DNA of 64,000 bases from BD2-11 sp965221785 (lineage in GTDB: Bacteria; Gemmatimonadota; Gemmatimonadetes; Longimicrobiales; Gaopeijiaceae): contig CBDCSR010000003.1 in the NCBI GenBank assembly GCA_965221785.1, positions 2,294,001 through 2,358,000 on the forward strand, read 5' to 3'. The notes below the pieces were generated by a model. That model was not told where the DNA came from. It did not search any database and saw only the letters and a program-made list of their open reading frames with translations. This document shows positions 17,069 through 26,063 of the stretch, in pieces. How positions within the stretch are numbered: position 1 is the first letter of the stretch; the number at the start of each line of letters is the position of its first letter. The position numbers were made by a program, and so were the translations under genes.

Positions 17069-18874
17069 CTAGCTTCCGCTGCCCGTGAGGCCGAAGAGGT
17101 CCGCCTGGCTGTCCGCTTCGCGCAGAAGCCGGACCGCTTCCGCCAGGACAGGATCGCGCTGGATCCGGAACCGCAACAGGCGCCCGTCGTCTTCCATGCG
17201 TTGAGACAGGTTGATCTCGAGCCGCCAGAGCAGGTAGCTCCGCGCCGAAGGATCGTCGAGGGTGGCGTCGGGTACACCCGCATCGCGCAGTTCGGCGATG
17301 AACGCCTCGAGGATCTCCTCGGTGATCGTCGCCTCGGCGCCGTCATTGCCGACGGCCTGCGCGCGGTCGAACCCGATTTCGGCCAGCCTCAGCCCGAGGG
17401 GGAATTCGGCGGCCGTGGCTTCCTCCAGAAGCTGGCGCTCGACGACCAGCAGCGTATCGCCGTCGATCTCCAGATCCGGGAAGACCCCGCCGCCACCCTT
17501 CAGTTCGCGCCCCGTTTCGGTGGTGAAGACCGGAAAGGCGGTGGAGTCCTCGGGCAGCGGCCTCCCTTGTGCATCCCGCTGGCGGTGCAGCGAGCGACCC
17601 AGCGGCGTGTACCATTCCCCGGTGGTCAGCTGCAACTGCCACCCCTCCGGAAGCGGGACCACGGACTGCACCACCCCCTTTCCGAAGGTGCGCTCGCCCA
17701 CCACCAGCGCGCGGTCGTGGTCCTGGAGGGCCCCGGACAGGATCTCTCCGGCCGAGGCCGTAAAGCCGTCGACCAGCACCACCAGCGACTTGTCCCCGAG
17801 GCTCGCCCCGTCCCGGGTGTACGCCGCATCCTCGTGATCGCCGGGCCCGCGCCTGGGATTGCGGCCGCGGGTGCTGACGACGCGCTTGCCGCGGTCCAGG
17901 AAGAGGTCGGTCAGGGTGAGGGACTCGTCCAGGTATCCCCCGGGATTGCGGCGCAGATCCAGGACGATCCCCCTGGCGTCCGCGAGCAGAGCGAATGCGG
18001 AGTCCATCTCGGCGGTGGAACCGCGGGCCACCCGGTCCAGCTCTATGTAGCCGATGTCCTCCTCCACGTACCCGGCGTGCACCGACGAGACATGGATGTT
18101 GTCGCGTTCGATGTCGTGGGGAATGGGAGCGGAAAACCCGTCGCGCTCGACCGACACGGTGACCATGGTGCCGGGAGTGCCGCGAATGCGCTGCGAGGCT
18201 TCACCGGTAGTCCACTCTGCGGCGCTCTCGCCGTCCACGCCCACGATCACGTCGCCAACCTGGATTCCCACCCGCTCCGCCGGAAACCCGCGGAAGACCG
18301 CGGTGACCGTAATTCGGTCGTTCAGCAGCTGGATCGCTACCCCGATGCCCGCGTAGTTGCCGGTGGTGGCTTCCTGGAACTCGTCCACTCGCCGCGGGCT
18401 GAGCACCTGGCCATAGGGGTCGTCCAGAGCCGCGATCAACCCCCAGACCGCGCCGCGCCACAGCATCGGATCGCCGGGCTCATCCACACCGGACCGCCGG
18501 ATGCTGTCGAAAGCGCTGAGGAAACGCTGGTCGTCCACCGTGCCGCTGCTCGAGGGGACTTCGGCTTCCGCGGGAATCGGATCCGAACCCGGGACGGAGT
18601 CGGCCGAGTCGGCCGAGCCGGTGTGCAGCGCCGACAGGGTCGCCGCCCCCAGCAGCCCGTCGAGAGCCCCTCTCCAGAGCGTCGAGTCCGCGGGAGTGCT
18701 CCAGCTGTAGCGCTTGATGACCTCGAAGGCGCGCAGGAAGTGCTGGCCGTCCAGCGCTGCCGAGGCTGCCGCATCCGGCTGGCCGGTCGATCCCGTGTCC
18801 TGGCCCGCGAGGTCCAGGCCCCGGAACGACAGAAGGAGCAGGAACGCTGCAAGGATGAATCTCGTGCGGGTCAT
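17069..18874 (-). CDS. S41 family C-terminal processing protease with PDZ domain
   Basis: This is an exported serine protease of the CtpA/Prc type (601 aa). A signal peptide covers about residues 1-24 (FILAAFLLLLSF). A helical N-terminal region (40-165) is followed by a PDZ domain (about 165-255) and the S41 catalytic core. GFTASAGE places the nucleophile at Ser374, and GERTFGKG places the general base at Lys399; LDLRRNPGGYL (305-315) is the family's core strand. Residues 42-77 and 114-149 are an ungapped internal duplication at about 50% identity, containing LWRGA twice. A 140-residue C-terminal helical region follows the core. It is probably periplasmic or envelope-anchored, trimming proteins at their C-termini; the substrate is unknown. 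Confidence 0.9.
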   Translation of the reverse strand: MTRTRFILAAFLLLLSFRGLDLAGQDTGSTGQPDAAASAALDGQHFLRAFEVIKRYSWSTPADSTLWRGALDGLLGAATLSALHTGSADSADSVPGSDPIPAEAEVPSSSGTVDDQRFLSAFDSIRRSGVDEPGDPMLWRGAVWGLIAALDDPYGQVLSPRRVDEFQEATTGNYAGIGVAIQLLNDRITVTAVFRGFPAERVGIQVGDVIVGVDGESAAEWTTGEASQRIRGTPGTMVTVSVERDGFSAPIPHDIERDNIHVSSVHAGYVEEDIGYIELDRVARGSTAEMDSAFALLADARGIVLDLRRNPGGYLDESLTLTDLFLDRGKRVVSTRGRNPRRGPGDHEDAAYTRDGASLGDKSLVVLVDGFTASAGEILSGALQDHDRALVVGERTFGKGVVQSVVPLPEGWQLQLTTGEWYTPLGRSLHRQRDAQGRPLPEDSTAFPVFTTETGRELKGGGGVFPDLEIDGDTLLVVERQLLEEATAAEFPLGLRLAEIGFDRAQAVGNDGAEATITEEILEAFIAELRDAGVPDATLDDPSARSYLLWRLEINLSQRMEDDGRLLRFRIQRDPVLAEAVRLLREADSQADLFGLTGSGS

Positions 18875-19111
18875 GGCGACTCGTGTGAGGAGATGTCGAT
18901 GGCTGAAGGGTAGACCCCGGAGGTCACGGACTCGTTCCCGGAGCCGGTTCGACCCGCATCGGCGTCGTGCGACCCGTTATCGTGCAATCGGATCGACCAC
19001 CCGGCAACCGTCGCGGCGTTTGGCGGACCGCACGGTTATCATACCTTGTCGGGAGGCATCCTGCTTGCCGCACCGCGAACCGGAACCTGCTCCCATGACG
19101 ACGCGCCGCTC

Positions 19112-20917
19112 ATGAGCCTGAGGCATTCGTCCCCCCTCGTCGCGGGACTGGTCCAGATGAAGCCGCGCAAGGGAGACGTTCGCGCGAACCTCGACAGGAT
19201 CGGCTCGCTGGTCGCGGACGCCGGCGGCGACCACGACCTCCTCGTCTTTCCGGAGACCTGCCTGACCGGGTACTTCCTGCAGGGAGCGGTCGCGGAGCTC
19301 GCGTTCAGCGCAGGCGAGGTGGCCGACATGCTGGGCGCGGCCCCCGATGGCGGGCCCGACCTGGTCGTCGGCTTCTACGAGCGGCACCGCCGCCAGGTCT
19401 ACAACAGCGTGGTCTACTTTTCCGCGAGCGGCGGCCGCTACCTGCCGCTGCACGTCCACCGCAAGATGTTCCTGCCCACCTACGGGCTCTTCGACGAGGC
19501 CCGTTTCGTGGAGCCGGGGCGCGATCTGCGCGCCTTCGACACGCCCCTGGGCCGCATGGGGATGCTGATCTGCGAAGACGTCTGGCACTCGCTGACCTCG
19601 GCCGTGCTGGCCCTGGACGGCGCCGAGGTCGTCCTGGTGCCCAGCGCCTCGCCGGCGCGGGGATTCCTCGCGGGAAGCGACCGCCCCGCCAGCATCAGAC
19701 GCTGGGACCCCATCCTCGAGGGACCGGCGATGGAACACGGCGTTTTCGTCCTGGTCAGCCAGCTGGTTGGTTCGGAGGGCGGCAAGCTGTTCGCGGGCGG
19801 TTCGGTGGCGATCGCGCCCGACGGCACCACGCTGGCGCGCGCTCCGCTTTTCGAGGAAGGCGTGGTGACCGCCGTCCTCGACCGCACCGCCATCGACCGG
19901 CATCGCTTCGAGTCGCCGCTCCTCTCCGATCTTGAGCAGCAGCTGCCGAACCTGCGCGATGCACTGGCGCGCGCCGGCCGCACGCGGGGAAGAGATGCAG
20001 CGGCCGCGCCCGCGGTTGAGGAAGATTCCCGGGCAGGCGGCGGCGCGGTTCCGGCACGGCGCCAGCGAGCCGCGACCCACGGCCCGATTCCGGGCGACGC
20101 CTCGATGCTCGACCTGAACCTCGAGCTCGCCGAACGCGCCCTGGTGGAGTTCATCCGCGAGGAGATCGTGCGCCGGCGCGGCTTCGAAAAGGTCGTGATC
20201 GGGGTGTCGGGAGGCGTCGATTCCGCCGTATCGCTCTGCCTCGCCGTGCGCGCGCTCGGCCCGGAGAACGTCACCGGGCTGCGGCTGCCGTACGCCACCT
20301 CGTCACCGGAGAGCCTGGAGCACGCGGCGATGGTGCTGGAGGCGACCGGCGCCGTCGGCCGCACTCTGGACATCACGGCTTCGGTGGACGGCTACATCGC
20401 GCGCCACGAGCCGGACATCAGCCCGTTGCGCCGCGGAAACCTCGCCGCCCGCTTTCGCGCCCTCACCATCTTCGACCAGTCGGCGCTCCTGAGGGCGCTC
20501 CCCCTCGGCACCGGCAACAAGAGCGAACGGCTGTTCGGCTACTACACCTGGCACGCCGACGACTCGCCCCCGGTCAACCCGCTCGGAGACCTGTTCAAGA
20601 CCCAGGTGTGGGCGCTCGCGCGCCATCTCGGCGTCCCTGCGGAGATCGTCGAGAAGCCGGCCAGCGCCGATCTGGTGCAGGGGATCCACGATCACGACGA
20701 GCTTGGCATCTCCTATCACGATGCCGACCCGATCCTGCACTGGTTCCTGCGGGGCTACTCGCCCTCCGACCTGGTGGGGCAGGGCTTCGAGGAAGCGCAG
20801 GTGGACATCGTCTGGAGCCGGTTGAACGCAACCCACTGGAAGCGTGAGCTGCCGACCGTGGCGGTGCTTTCGTCCACGGCCATCGGGGAATCGTACCTGA
20901 GGCCGGTGGACTACTAG
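19112..20917 (+). CDS. nadE: glutamine-dependent NAD+ synthetase
   Basis: The enzyme converts nicotinic acid adenine dinucleotide to NAD+, using ammonia from glutamine. The 601-residue protein is a fusion. An N-terminal nitrilase-type glutaminase (1-285) carries the triad Glu48 (FPETCLTG), Lys118 (HRKMFLP) and Cys154 (LICEDVW). A C-terminal ATP-pyrophosphatase domain (335-601) carries SGGVDS at 366-371 and GTGNKSE. A 40-residue Ala/Arg-rich linker (290-330) lies between them. The ATG at 19112 was chosen because domain homology begins soon after it; an in-frame TTG at 19046 would add 22 residues. The gene is divergent from the S41 protease, across a 237-base gap with no further gene. Confidence 0.94.
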   Translation: MSLRHSSPLVAGLVQMKPRKGDVRANLDRIGSLVADAGGDHDLLVFPETCLTGYFLQGAVAELAFSAGEVADMLGAAPDGGPDLVVGFYERHRRQVYNSVVYFSASGGRYLPLHVHRKMFLPTYGLFDEARFVEPGRDLRAFDTPLGRMGMLICEDVWHSLTSAVLALDGAEVVLVPSASPARGFLAGSDRPASIRRWDPILEGPAMEHGVFVLVSQLVGSEGGKLFAGGSVAIAPDGTTLARAPLFEEGVVTAVLDRTAIDRHRFESPLLSDLEQQLPNLRDALARAGRTRGRDAAAAPAVEEDSRAGGGAVPARRQRAATHGPIPGDASMLDLNLELAERALVEFIREEIVRRRGFEKVVIGVSGGVDSAVSLCLAVRALGPENVTGLRLPYATSSPESLEHAAMVLEATGAVGRTLDITASVDGYIARHEPDISPLRRGNLAARFRALTIFDQSALLRALPLGTGNKSERLFGYYTWHADDSPPVNPLGDLFKTQVWALARHLGVPAEIVEKPASADLVQGIHDHDELGISYHDADPILHWFLRGYSPSDLVGQGFEEAQVDIVWSRLNATHWKRELPTVAVLSSTAIGESYLRPVDY

Positions 20918-20940
20918 TCCGGATTAGCGGGCCCCGCTCC

Positions 20941-21969
20941 TCACAACCCGGCCACCTTGCGCCGCAGCGTCTCCAGCAGAGGCACCGGCGTCAGCTCGCC
21001 GTCGATGATGGCGGCGAGTTCCTCCTCCCGCTTCCAGTGCGCCTCCAGGCTGGCCAGCTCGAGCTCCAGAAGCCGTCGCTCGGCGTCCTCGCCGGCCGCG
21101 ATCTCCAGGGCGATGGTGCCCGTGCGCGGCAGATTCCCGAAGCGCGCGCCCCTCTTGACCAGCACCCGTGAGAGGCCGCCGGTGCCCCCGACTTCCTCGA
21201 TCAGGCGGGTCGCGGAGGCGATCCGCCTTTCGGAAGCTCCCTCGAAGTGATGGTAGGCGAGGACCCGGCGCAGGGTGCGCTCCGCGTCCGAACCCGTCAG
21301 CCGCAGGCCTTCGTCGTCATTCGGGGCCGCTCCGCAGGCCGGACAGGCGCGCGATACCACCAGAGGCGCGTCGCCCTCGGTGGGACGGATCATCAGCCCG
21401 GCGCGTGCGTCGTAGGAGAGCACCCGCATGACGTATCCGCAGCGGCCGCACTCGCGGCGGCCCCGCCACGCCGCCGAACCGAAGCACAGCCACCGGGCGC
21501 CCCGGGTCGTCCACCGGGGCGCGTGCTCCCAGAGCACCCAGGCACCCAGCAGGCCTATGCCGCCGGTAAGCCAGCCACCAACCGCCGCAGCTCCCACGGC
21601 CGTGCCCGCGAGCGACACCTGCTTGAACCGCTTCCTGCGGGCACGCAGTTCGCGGCCGTAGCGCCACCACGCCTCCTCCCGGCGCTCGCAGCGTCCGACA
21701 CGCACGATCTCGAGCGGACCGACCGAAAGGAGCGCGATGTTGTCGGTGCGGGACAGCAGGCGCCCCCGGTCGACGGAGAGCTTTTCAAGCTCCTCGAGCG
21801 CCTCCCAGCGGTCGAGCAGCGGCACCAGCGACCACCGCTTGCAGGCGCCGCAGATCATCCAGAGCCGACCCCGGTCCGCATCGAAGGCCACGCGTCGTCC
21901 GCGCGGCAGATGCTCGAGCGTGTCGTTCTCGGGGAAGGGGGCCTGGCAGACCAGGCAGCGTTTGTACAC
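20941..21969 (-). CDS. unknown zinc-ribbon protein with central membrane hairpin
   Basis: I do not recognise this protein by name. From a GTG start it is 342 residues. Two Cys pairs near the N-terminus (CLVC at 5-8, CGAC at 40-43) look like one zinc ribbon, and two more after the membrane region (CGRC at 174-177, CPAC at 209-212) look like a second. One hydrophobic stretch at about 119-148 is rich in Gly/Ala and could cross the membrane once or as a hairpin. The C-terminal 130 residues are charged and helical. The GTG at 21969 was chosen because the Cys motif begins at once; an in-frame ATG at 22059 would add 30 residues of low resemblance to a folded protein. It converges with nadE, 23 bases away. 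Confidence 0.65.
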   Translation of the reverse strand: MYKRCLVCQAPFPENDTLEHLPRGRRVAFDADRGRLWMICGACKRWSLVPLLDRWEALEELEKLSVDRGRLLSRTDNIALLSVGPLEIVRVGRCERREEAWWRYGRELRARRKRFKQVSLAGTAVGAAAVGGWLTGGIGLLGAWVLWEHAPRWTTRGARWLCFGSAAWRGRRECGRCGYVMRVLSYDARAGLMIRPTEGDAPLVVSRACPACGAAPNDDEGLRLTGSDAERTLRRVLAYHHFEGASERRIASATRLIEEVGGTGGLSRVLVKRGARFGNLPRTGTIALEIAAGEDAERRLLELELASLEAHWKREEELAAIIDGELTPVPLLETLRRKVAGL

Positions 21970-22139
21970 CGGCGCGACACTCCGGCAGGAGTAGACATGA
22001 TCCGGGGGCGGGAAGACGGGGCTTGGCGAATGCGCCCGGGCGCGGCACATTCCCCGCACCTGGAAGGCTCGGACACGAACTGTGCATCGCGGGCATGCGT
22101 CCCGCCACCCGACTTCATCCTACCGAACCTCCACACCCC

Positions 22140-22721
22140 ATGATCCTGGTTCTCGACAACTACGACTCGTTCACCTGGAACCTGGTCCAGATGCTGGAGG
22201 CGCTGGGTGCCGGGACCGAGGTGGTGCGCAACGACGAGCGCACCGTCCAGGAGATCAAGCGGCAGGCTCCCGAGCGCATCGTCATTTCTCCCGGACCCTG
22301 TACGCCGAGCGAAGCGGGCATCAGCACCGAGCTGGTGCGGGCGCTGGGTCCGCGGACGCCGATCCTGGGGGTCTGCCTGGGACACCAGGCCATCGGGGAA
22401 GCGTTCGGGGGCGCGACCGTCCGGGCCCGGCGCGTCATGCATGGCAAGACCGCACCCATCCGCCACAACGGCCTGGGGGTCTTCCAGGGGCTTCCCTCGC
22501 CGATGACCGTGGCCCGCTATCACTCCCTGGTCACGGACCCGGCGGCGCTCCCGCGCGAACTCGAGCCGGTGGCCTGGACCGATCTTCCCGGCGAAGAGGA
22601 TGAAATCCAGGCCATGCGCCATCGGACGATGCCGATCTGGGGGGTTCAGTTCCACCCGGAGTCGTACTTCTCCGACGCGGGCCCGCGGCTGCTCGAGAAC
22701 TTCCTGCGCCTTCCGAATTAG
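22140..22721 (+). CDS. pabA: anthranilate/aminodeoxychorismate synthase glutaminase component
   Basis: This is a class I glutamine amidotransferase that supplies ammonia to a chorismate-using synthase, for either folate (PabA) or tryptophan (TrpG). The 193-residue protein opens with MILVLDNYDSFTWNLVQ and has SPGPCTPSEAG, GVCLGHQAIGE with nucleophile Cys79, and QFHPES with His172 and Glu174 completing the triad. No TrpE/PabB partner gene is in the window, so the pathway cannot be decided; many bacteria share one such subunit between both. It converges with the VPS10-like gene across 23 bases that contain a short TAGCTAA tandem repeat. Confidence 0.9.
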   Translation: MILVLDNYDSFTWNLVQMLEALGAGTEVVRNDERTVQEIKRQAPERIVISPGPCTPSEAGISTELVRALGPRTPILGVCLGHQAIGEAFGGATVRARRVMHGKTAPIRHNGLGVFQGLPSPMTVARYHSLVTDPAALPRELEPVAWTDLPGEEDEIQAMRHRTMPIWGVQFHPESYFSDAGPRLLENFLRLPN

Positions 22722-22736
22722 CTAAACTAGCTAACT
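22719..22736. repeat. tandem TAGCTAA repeat at a convergent gene end
   Basis: TAGCTAA occurs at 22719-22725 and again at 22728-22734, a 9-bp period. It starts with the pabA stop codon and lies just beyond the TAG stop of the reverse-strand gene (22745). It gives stop codons in several frames on both strands. Similar TAG-rich tandem stretches occur at 44811 and 57710. Confidence 0.5.
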
Positions 22737-22744
22737 CACTTGGG

Positions 22745-25700
22745 CTAGGAGATGATCGGCGGCAACCCCCGTTCCGCCAGAAGGCGGTTGAAGTCGGTGA
22801 TGTCGTCCGCGGCCAACTCCGCCCAGCGTCTCAGGTACTCCTCAAGCTGCAGCCGGTAGATCCCTCCGACCTCGCTCATCGACTCCGTCGGCGGGTCGTC
22901 CGAGCCGGCGGAGTACCCGGCGAGGCTCGCGATCTTCGCCCATAGCCGGCGGGGCCAGCGGATGGTGTCCTGCCGGGCCGAGCCACCCGTGAGCCTGAGG
23001 TCGAAGAGCTCCATCTCGAGTTCGATGAGCGCCAGCGCGAGCTCCTCGCCCACTTCCGCGATCTCGGCGTAGAGCGGATTCCCGCGCACTCGCTCCTCCA
23101 GGTCCGCCAGGCCCCTGCGGGTCCATTCGATGCGGTTGATGAGCTCAGCCGTCGAATCGCTCATTTCGCGCAGTTCGAGCTGAAGGGCCAGCTGTGCGCG
23201 CATGTCTTCGGCGGAAGCCGGGGACGCCGGATCCTGCAGGATCTCGAGCTCGGCGGTGCGCTCCTCGGCGCCCGCGGTGAGCCGCACCCGGTAGCGCCCG
23301 GGGATGGCGAGGGGCCGAACCGGACCACCATCCGGGGGAGGCCGCCACCCCTCCTGGCCCACGCCGCGGTGCGCGTGCTCGAGCGGCGGCGTGCGGAGTC
23401 GCGGGGTCGCGGAGGCCGTGTAGCGCAGGTCCCACATCACCCGGTTCATTCCGGGACCGAAGGTGCCGGAGAGAGTGCGGACCGGCATCCCGTCCATCGT
23501 CTCGATATCCACCGTGACGGGTCCGGCCAGGTCCTCCCCCAGGTGGAAGTTGATGGACGCCCCGTAGTCAGGGTTCTCGCCCGCGGCCGGATCGTCCGGC
23601 TGGGCGTTGCGGGCTTCCCGGGGCAGGAAGCGGTACGCCGGACGCGGCGCGAACAGATGCACGCTGTCCGCAACCGCCTCCGCGCTCAGCTGCTGCAGCG
23701 GCGTGATGTCGTCCAGGATCCAGAAGCCGCGCCCGTAGGTGCCCACCACCAGGTCGTTGAAGTGCGGCTGGATCTCCAGCCAGTGCACGGGGGCGTGCGG
23801 GAGATCGCCCTGCAGGGGTGCCCAGGTCACCCCGTCGTCGAAGGAGACGTACAGCGAATTCTCGGTTCCGAGGTAGAGGAGACCGGGACGCACCGGGTCC
23901 TCGCGCACGACGTGGGCGTAGCTGAACACGCTGCGCGGGATGTCGTCGGCGAGCGAACGCCAGGACGCGCCGTAGTCCTCCGTTTTGTAGGCGAAGGGAT
24001 CGGTCCCGCCCAGCTGGTGGAAGTCGACCGTGATGTACGCCGCCGCCGGGTTGTAGCGGGAGGGTTCGATGTTGCTCACCGTGCCCCACTCGGGGAGCCC
24101 GGAGATGTTGCGGGCCACCTCGATCCAGCTCTCTCCGCCGTCGCGTGTCACGTGTACGAGGCCATCGTTCGACCCCGCCCAGATGGTGCCGGGCTCGATT
24201 GGGGATTCGGCGAGGGCGAAGAGCACGGAGGCGTAGGTGGGGCTCACGTCCTCGGTGGTGAGCCCGCCCGTCTTCTGCATTCTGGTGGTGTCGGCAAGCG
24301 TCAGGTCCGGGCTGATCACGCTCCAGCTGTGCCCCCCGTCGGTGGTTCGGTGCACGTGCTGGCTGCCGGCGTAGACCACGTTGTTGTCGTGCGGCGAGAT
24401 GTGGACGGGGAAGGTCCACTGGAAGCGGTAGCGGACGTCGGCGGCGGCCCAGCCCTCGGGGTTGTCGGGCCAGACGCTCACCGTGCGGGTGATCCCGGTG
24501 GAGAGCTGGTGGCGTTCGAGGATGCCTTCGTAGCACCCCGACCAGATGACGTCGTTGGTCACGGTGTCGGGGATGGCGAATCCGACCTCACAGCCCCCCA
24601 CCGAGCGCCACGCACCCACCGGGATCGCGCCCCCGGTGAGGGTGTTGGAGGGCCCGCCGGTCGAGGGCCCGTCCTGGCGGTTGCCGTACAGGTTGTAGGG
24701 GACCCGGGTGTCGGTGTGGACGTGGTACATCTGGGCGATGGGGAGGAGCGGCCGGTACCAGTTGCGCCCCCGGTTGGTGGATATGCGCACGCCCTGGTCG
24801 TTGCCGATGATCATGCGGGCAGGGTCGAGCGGGTCGATCCACATGTCGTGGTTGTCGCCTCCGGAGATGACCTCGAAGGAAACACCCCCGTCCAGCGAGC
24901 GCGTGTGCAACGTGGACATGAAGTGCACCTCGTCGGGGTCGTCGGGCGCGACCGCCATGCGCGAATAGTAGAGGGGCCGCTGGGCCAGCGCGTGGTCGGC
25001 GTTGACCATCGTCCAGGAGCGGCCTCCGTCGTCGGAGCGCCACAGCGTGCCCTCGTGCTCCTCCAGCTCCTCGTAGTCGCGGTTGGAGTTGGTTTCGATC
25101 AACGCGTAGACGCGGTCCGGGTCTGCCGCGGTCATGGCGAGGCCGATGCGGCCCATGGTTCCGCGGGGCAGCCCGGCCCCCTCCAGCCTGGTCCAGCTGT
25201 CGCCCCCGTCGCGGCTGGTCCAGAGCCCGCTTTCCGGGCCCCCGCTCTCACGCCCCCAGGTCCAGATCTGCATCTGCCAGGTGGCGGCGAAGAGGATGCG
25301 CGGGTTGGTGGGGTCCATCACCACGTCGATCGCGCCGGAGTTCTCGCCCGCAAAGAGCACCCGCTCCCAGTTCTCCCCGCCGTCGGTGCTGCGGAACAGC
25401 CCCCGCTCCTGCTGCGGGCCGTAGAGGTGGCCCGCCGCTGCGACGTACACGATGTCGGGGTCGTCGGGGTGGATGACGATGCGCCCGACCCTCCCCGTCT
25501 CGTCGAGCCCCATGTGCCGCCAGGTGCGGCCCGCGTCGGTGGACCGGTACACGCCGTTGCCGATGGAGACGTTGGAGCGGATGAACGACTCGCCCGTCCC
25601 CGCCCACACCACGTTGGCGTCGGAGGGCGCGATCGCCAGCGCCCCGATGGATTGAGCCGGCTGGTCGTCGAAGATGGGCAGCCAGGTGTGCCCGCCGTCC

Positions 25701-25951
25701 TCGCTCTTGAAGACGCCCCCCGACGCGGCTCCGAGGTAGTAGACGTTGCGGTTGCCGGGTTCACCCACCACCGCGCTCACCCGGTTGCCCACGGGGCCCA
25801 CGTGACGGAAATCGGCGCCGGCGAAGAAGTCGTCCGGTAGCTCGCCGGGAGCGGTCAACTGGGCAGCGAGCCCGCCGGCCGCGAATGTGGCCGCGAGAAG
25901 AGACGGGATGAACGCGCGGACAAATGTCCGGATGGGGTGCCTGACCGTCAT
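22745..25951 (-). CDS. exported VPS10/BNR-type beta-propeller protein
   Basis: This is a large exported protein (1068 aa) built mostly from sialidase/BNR-like propeller repeats: many copies of S.DGG.TW (SEDGGHTW, STDAGRTW, SRDGGDSW, SDDGGRSW, TTDGGHSW, TRDGGESW) spread over residues 60-760. This is the sortilin/VPS10-like arrangement. A signal peptide covers residues 1-33. The C-terminal ~300 residues include an Ig-like or FlgD-like strand region with GMNRVMWDLRY and a helical tail. Such proteins are common in Bacteroidota and Gemmatimonadota; the ligand or any enzymatic activity is unknown. The start at 25951 has a GGAG ribosome site; an ATG 60 bases upstream gives a less convincing signal peptide. 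Confidence 0.85.
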   Translation of the reverse strand: MTVRHPIRTFVRAFIPSLLAATFAAGGLAAQLTAPGELPDDFFAGADFRHVGPVGNRVSAVVGEPGNRNVYYLGAASGGVFKSEDGGHTWLPIFDDQPAQSIGALAIAPSDANVVWAGTGESFIRSNVSIGNGVYRSTDAGRTWRHMGLDETGRVGRIVIHPDDPDIVYVAAAGHLYGPQQERGLFRSTDGGENWERVLFAGENSGAIDVVMDPTNPRILFAATWQMQIWTWGRESGGPESGLWTSRDGGDSWTRLEGAGLPRGTMGRIGLAMTAADPDRVYALIETNSNRDYEELEEHEGTLWRSDDGGRSWTMVNADHALAQRPLYYSRMAVAPDDPDEVHFMSTLHTRSLDGGVSFEVISGGDNHDMWIDPLDPARMIIGNDQGVRISTNRGRNWYRPLLPIAQMYHVHTDTRVPYNLYGNRQDGPSTGGPSNTLTGGAIPVGAWRSVGGCEVGFAIPDTVTNDVIWSGCYEGILERHQLSTGITRTVSVWPDNPEGWAAADVRYRFQWTFPVHISPHDNNVVYAGSQHVHRTTDGGHSWSVISPDLTLADTTRMQKTGGLTTEDVSPTYASVLFALAESPIEPGTIWAGSNDGLVHVTRDGGESWIEVARNISGLPEWGTVSNIEPSRYNPAAAYITVDFHQLGGTDPFAYKTEDYGASWRSLADDIPRSVFSYAHVVREDPVRPGLLYLGTENSLYVSFDDGVTWAPLQGDLPHAPVHWLEIQPHFNDLVVGTYGRGFWILDDITPLQQLSAEAVADSVHLFAPRPAYRFLPREARNAQPDDPAAGENPDYGASINFHLGEDLAGPVTVDIETMDGMPVRTLSGTFGPGMNRVMWDLRYTASATPRLRTPPLEHAHRGVGQEGWRPPPDGGPVRPLAIPGRYRVRLTAGAEERTAELEILQDPASPASAEDMRAQLALQLELREMSDSTAELINRIEWTRRGLADLEERVRGNPLYAEIAEVGEELALALIELEMELFDLRLTGGSARQDTIRWPRRLWAKIASLAGYSAGSDDPPTESMSEVGGIYRLQLEEYLRRWAELAADDITDFNRLLAERGLPPIIS

Positions 25952-26063
25952 GGAAAACTCCGCAGGAGGTGCTACCGAAGGGACGCCACAAAGGTAGGTC
26001 GGGGAGGGCATCGGGCAATGCGTGAGCTGGCGCCGGCCAGCGATCGGTGAACTGTCGGACTAG

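Noticed and set aside
16430..18913. 827-codon forward frame over xerD and the S41 protease
   Set aside because: It spans two real genes in the wrong frames, and both of those have intact catalytic motifs.
19020..19048. Promoter TTGGCG ... TATCAT before nadE
   Set aside because: The two boxes are only 11 bases apart, too close for a sigma-70 promoter.
23369..25840. 823-codon forward frame over the VPS10/BNR gene
   Set aside because: It is the antisense of the repeated DGG-W propeller codons, giving repetitive Val/His/Gly sequence without a domain.
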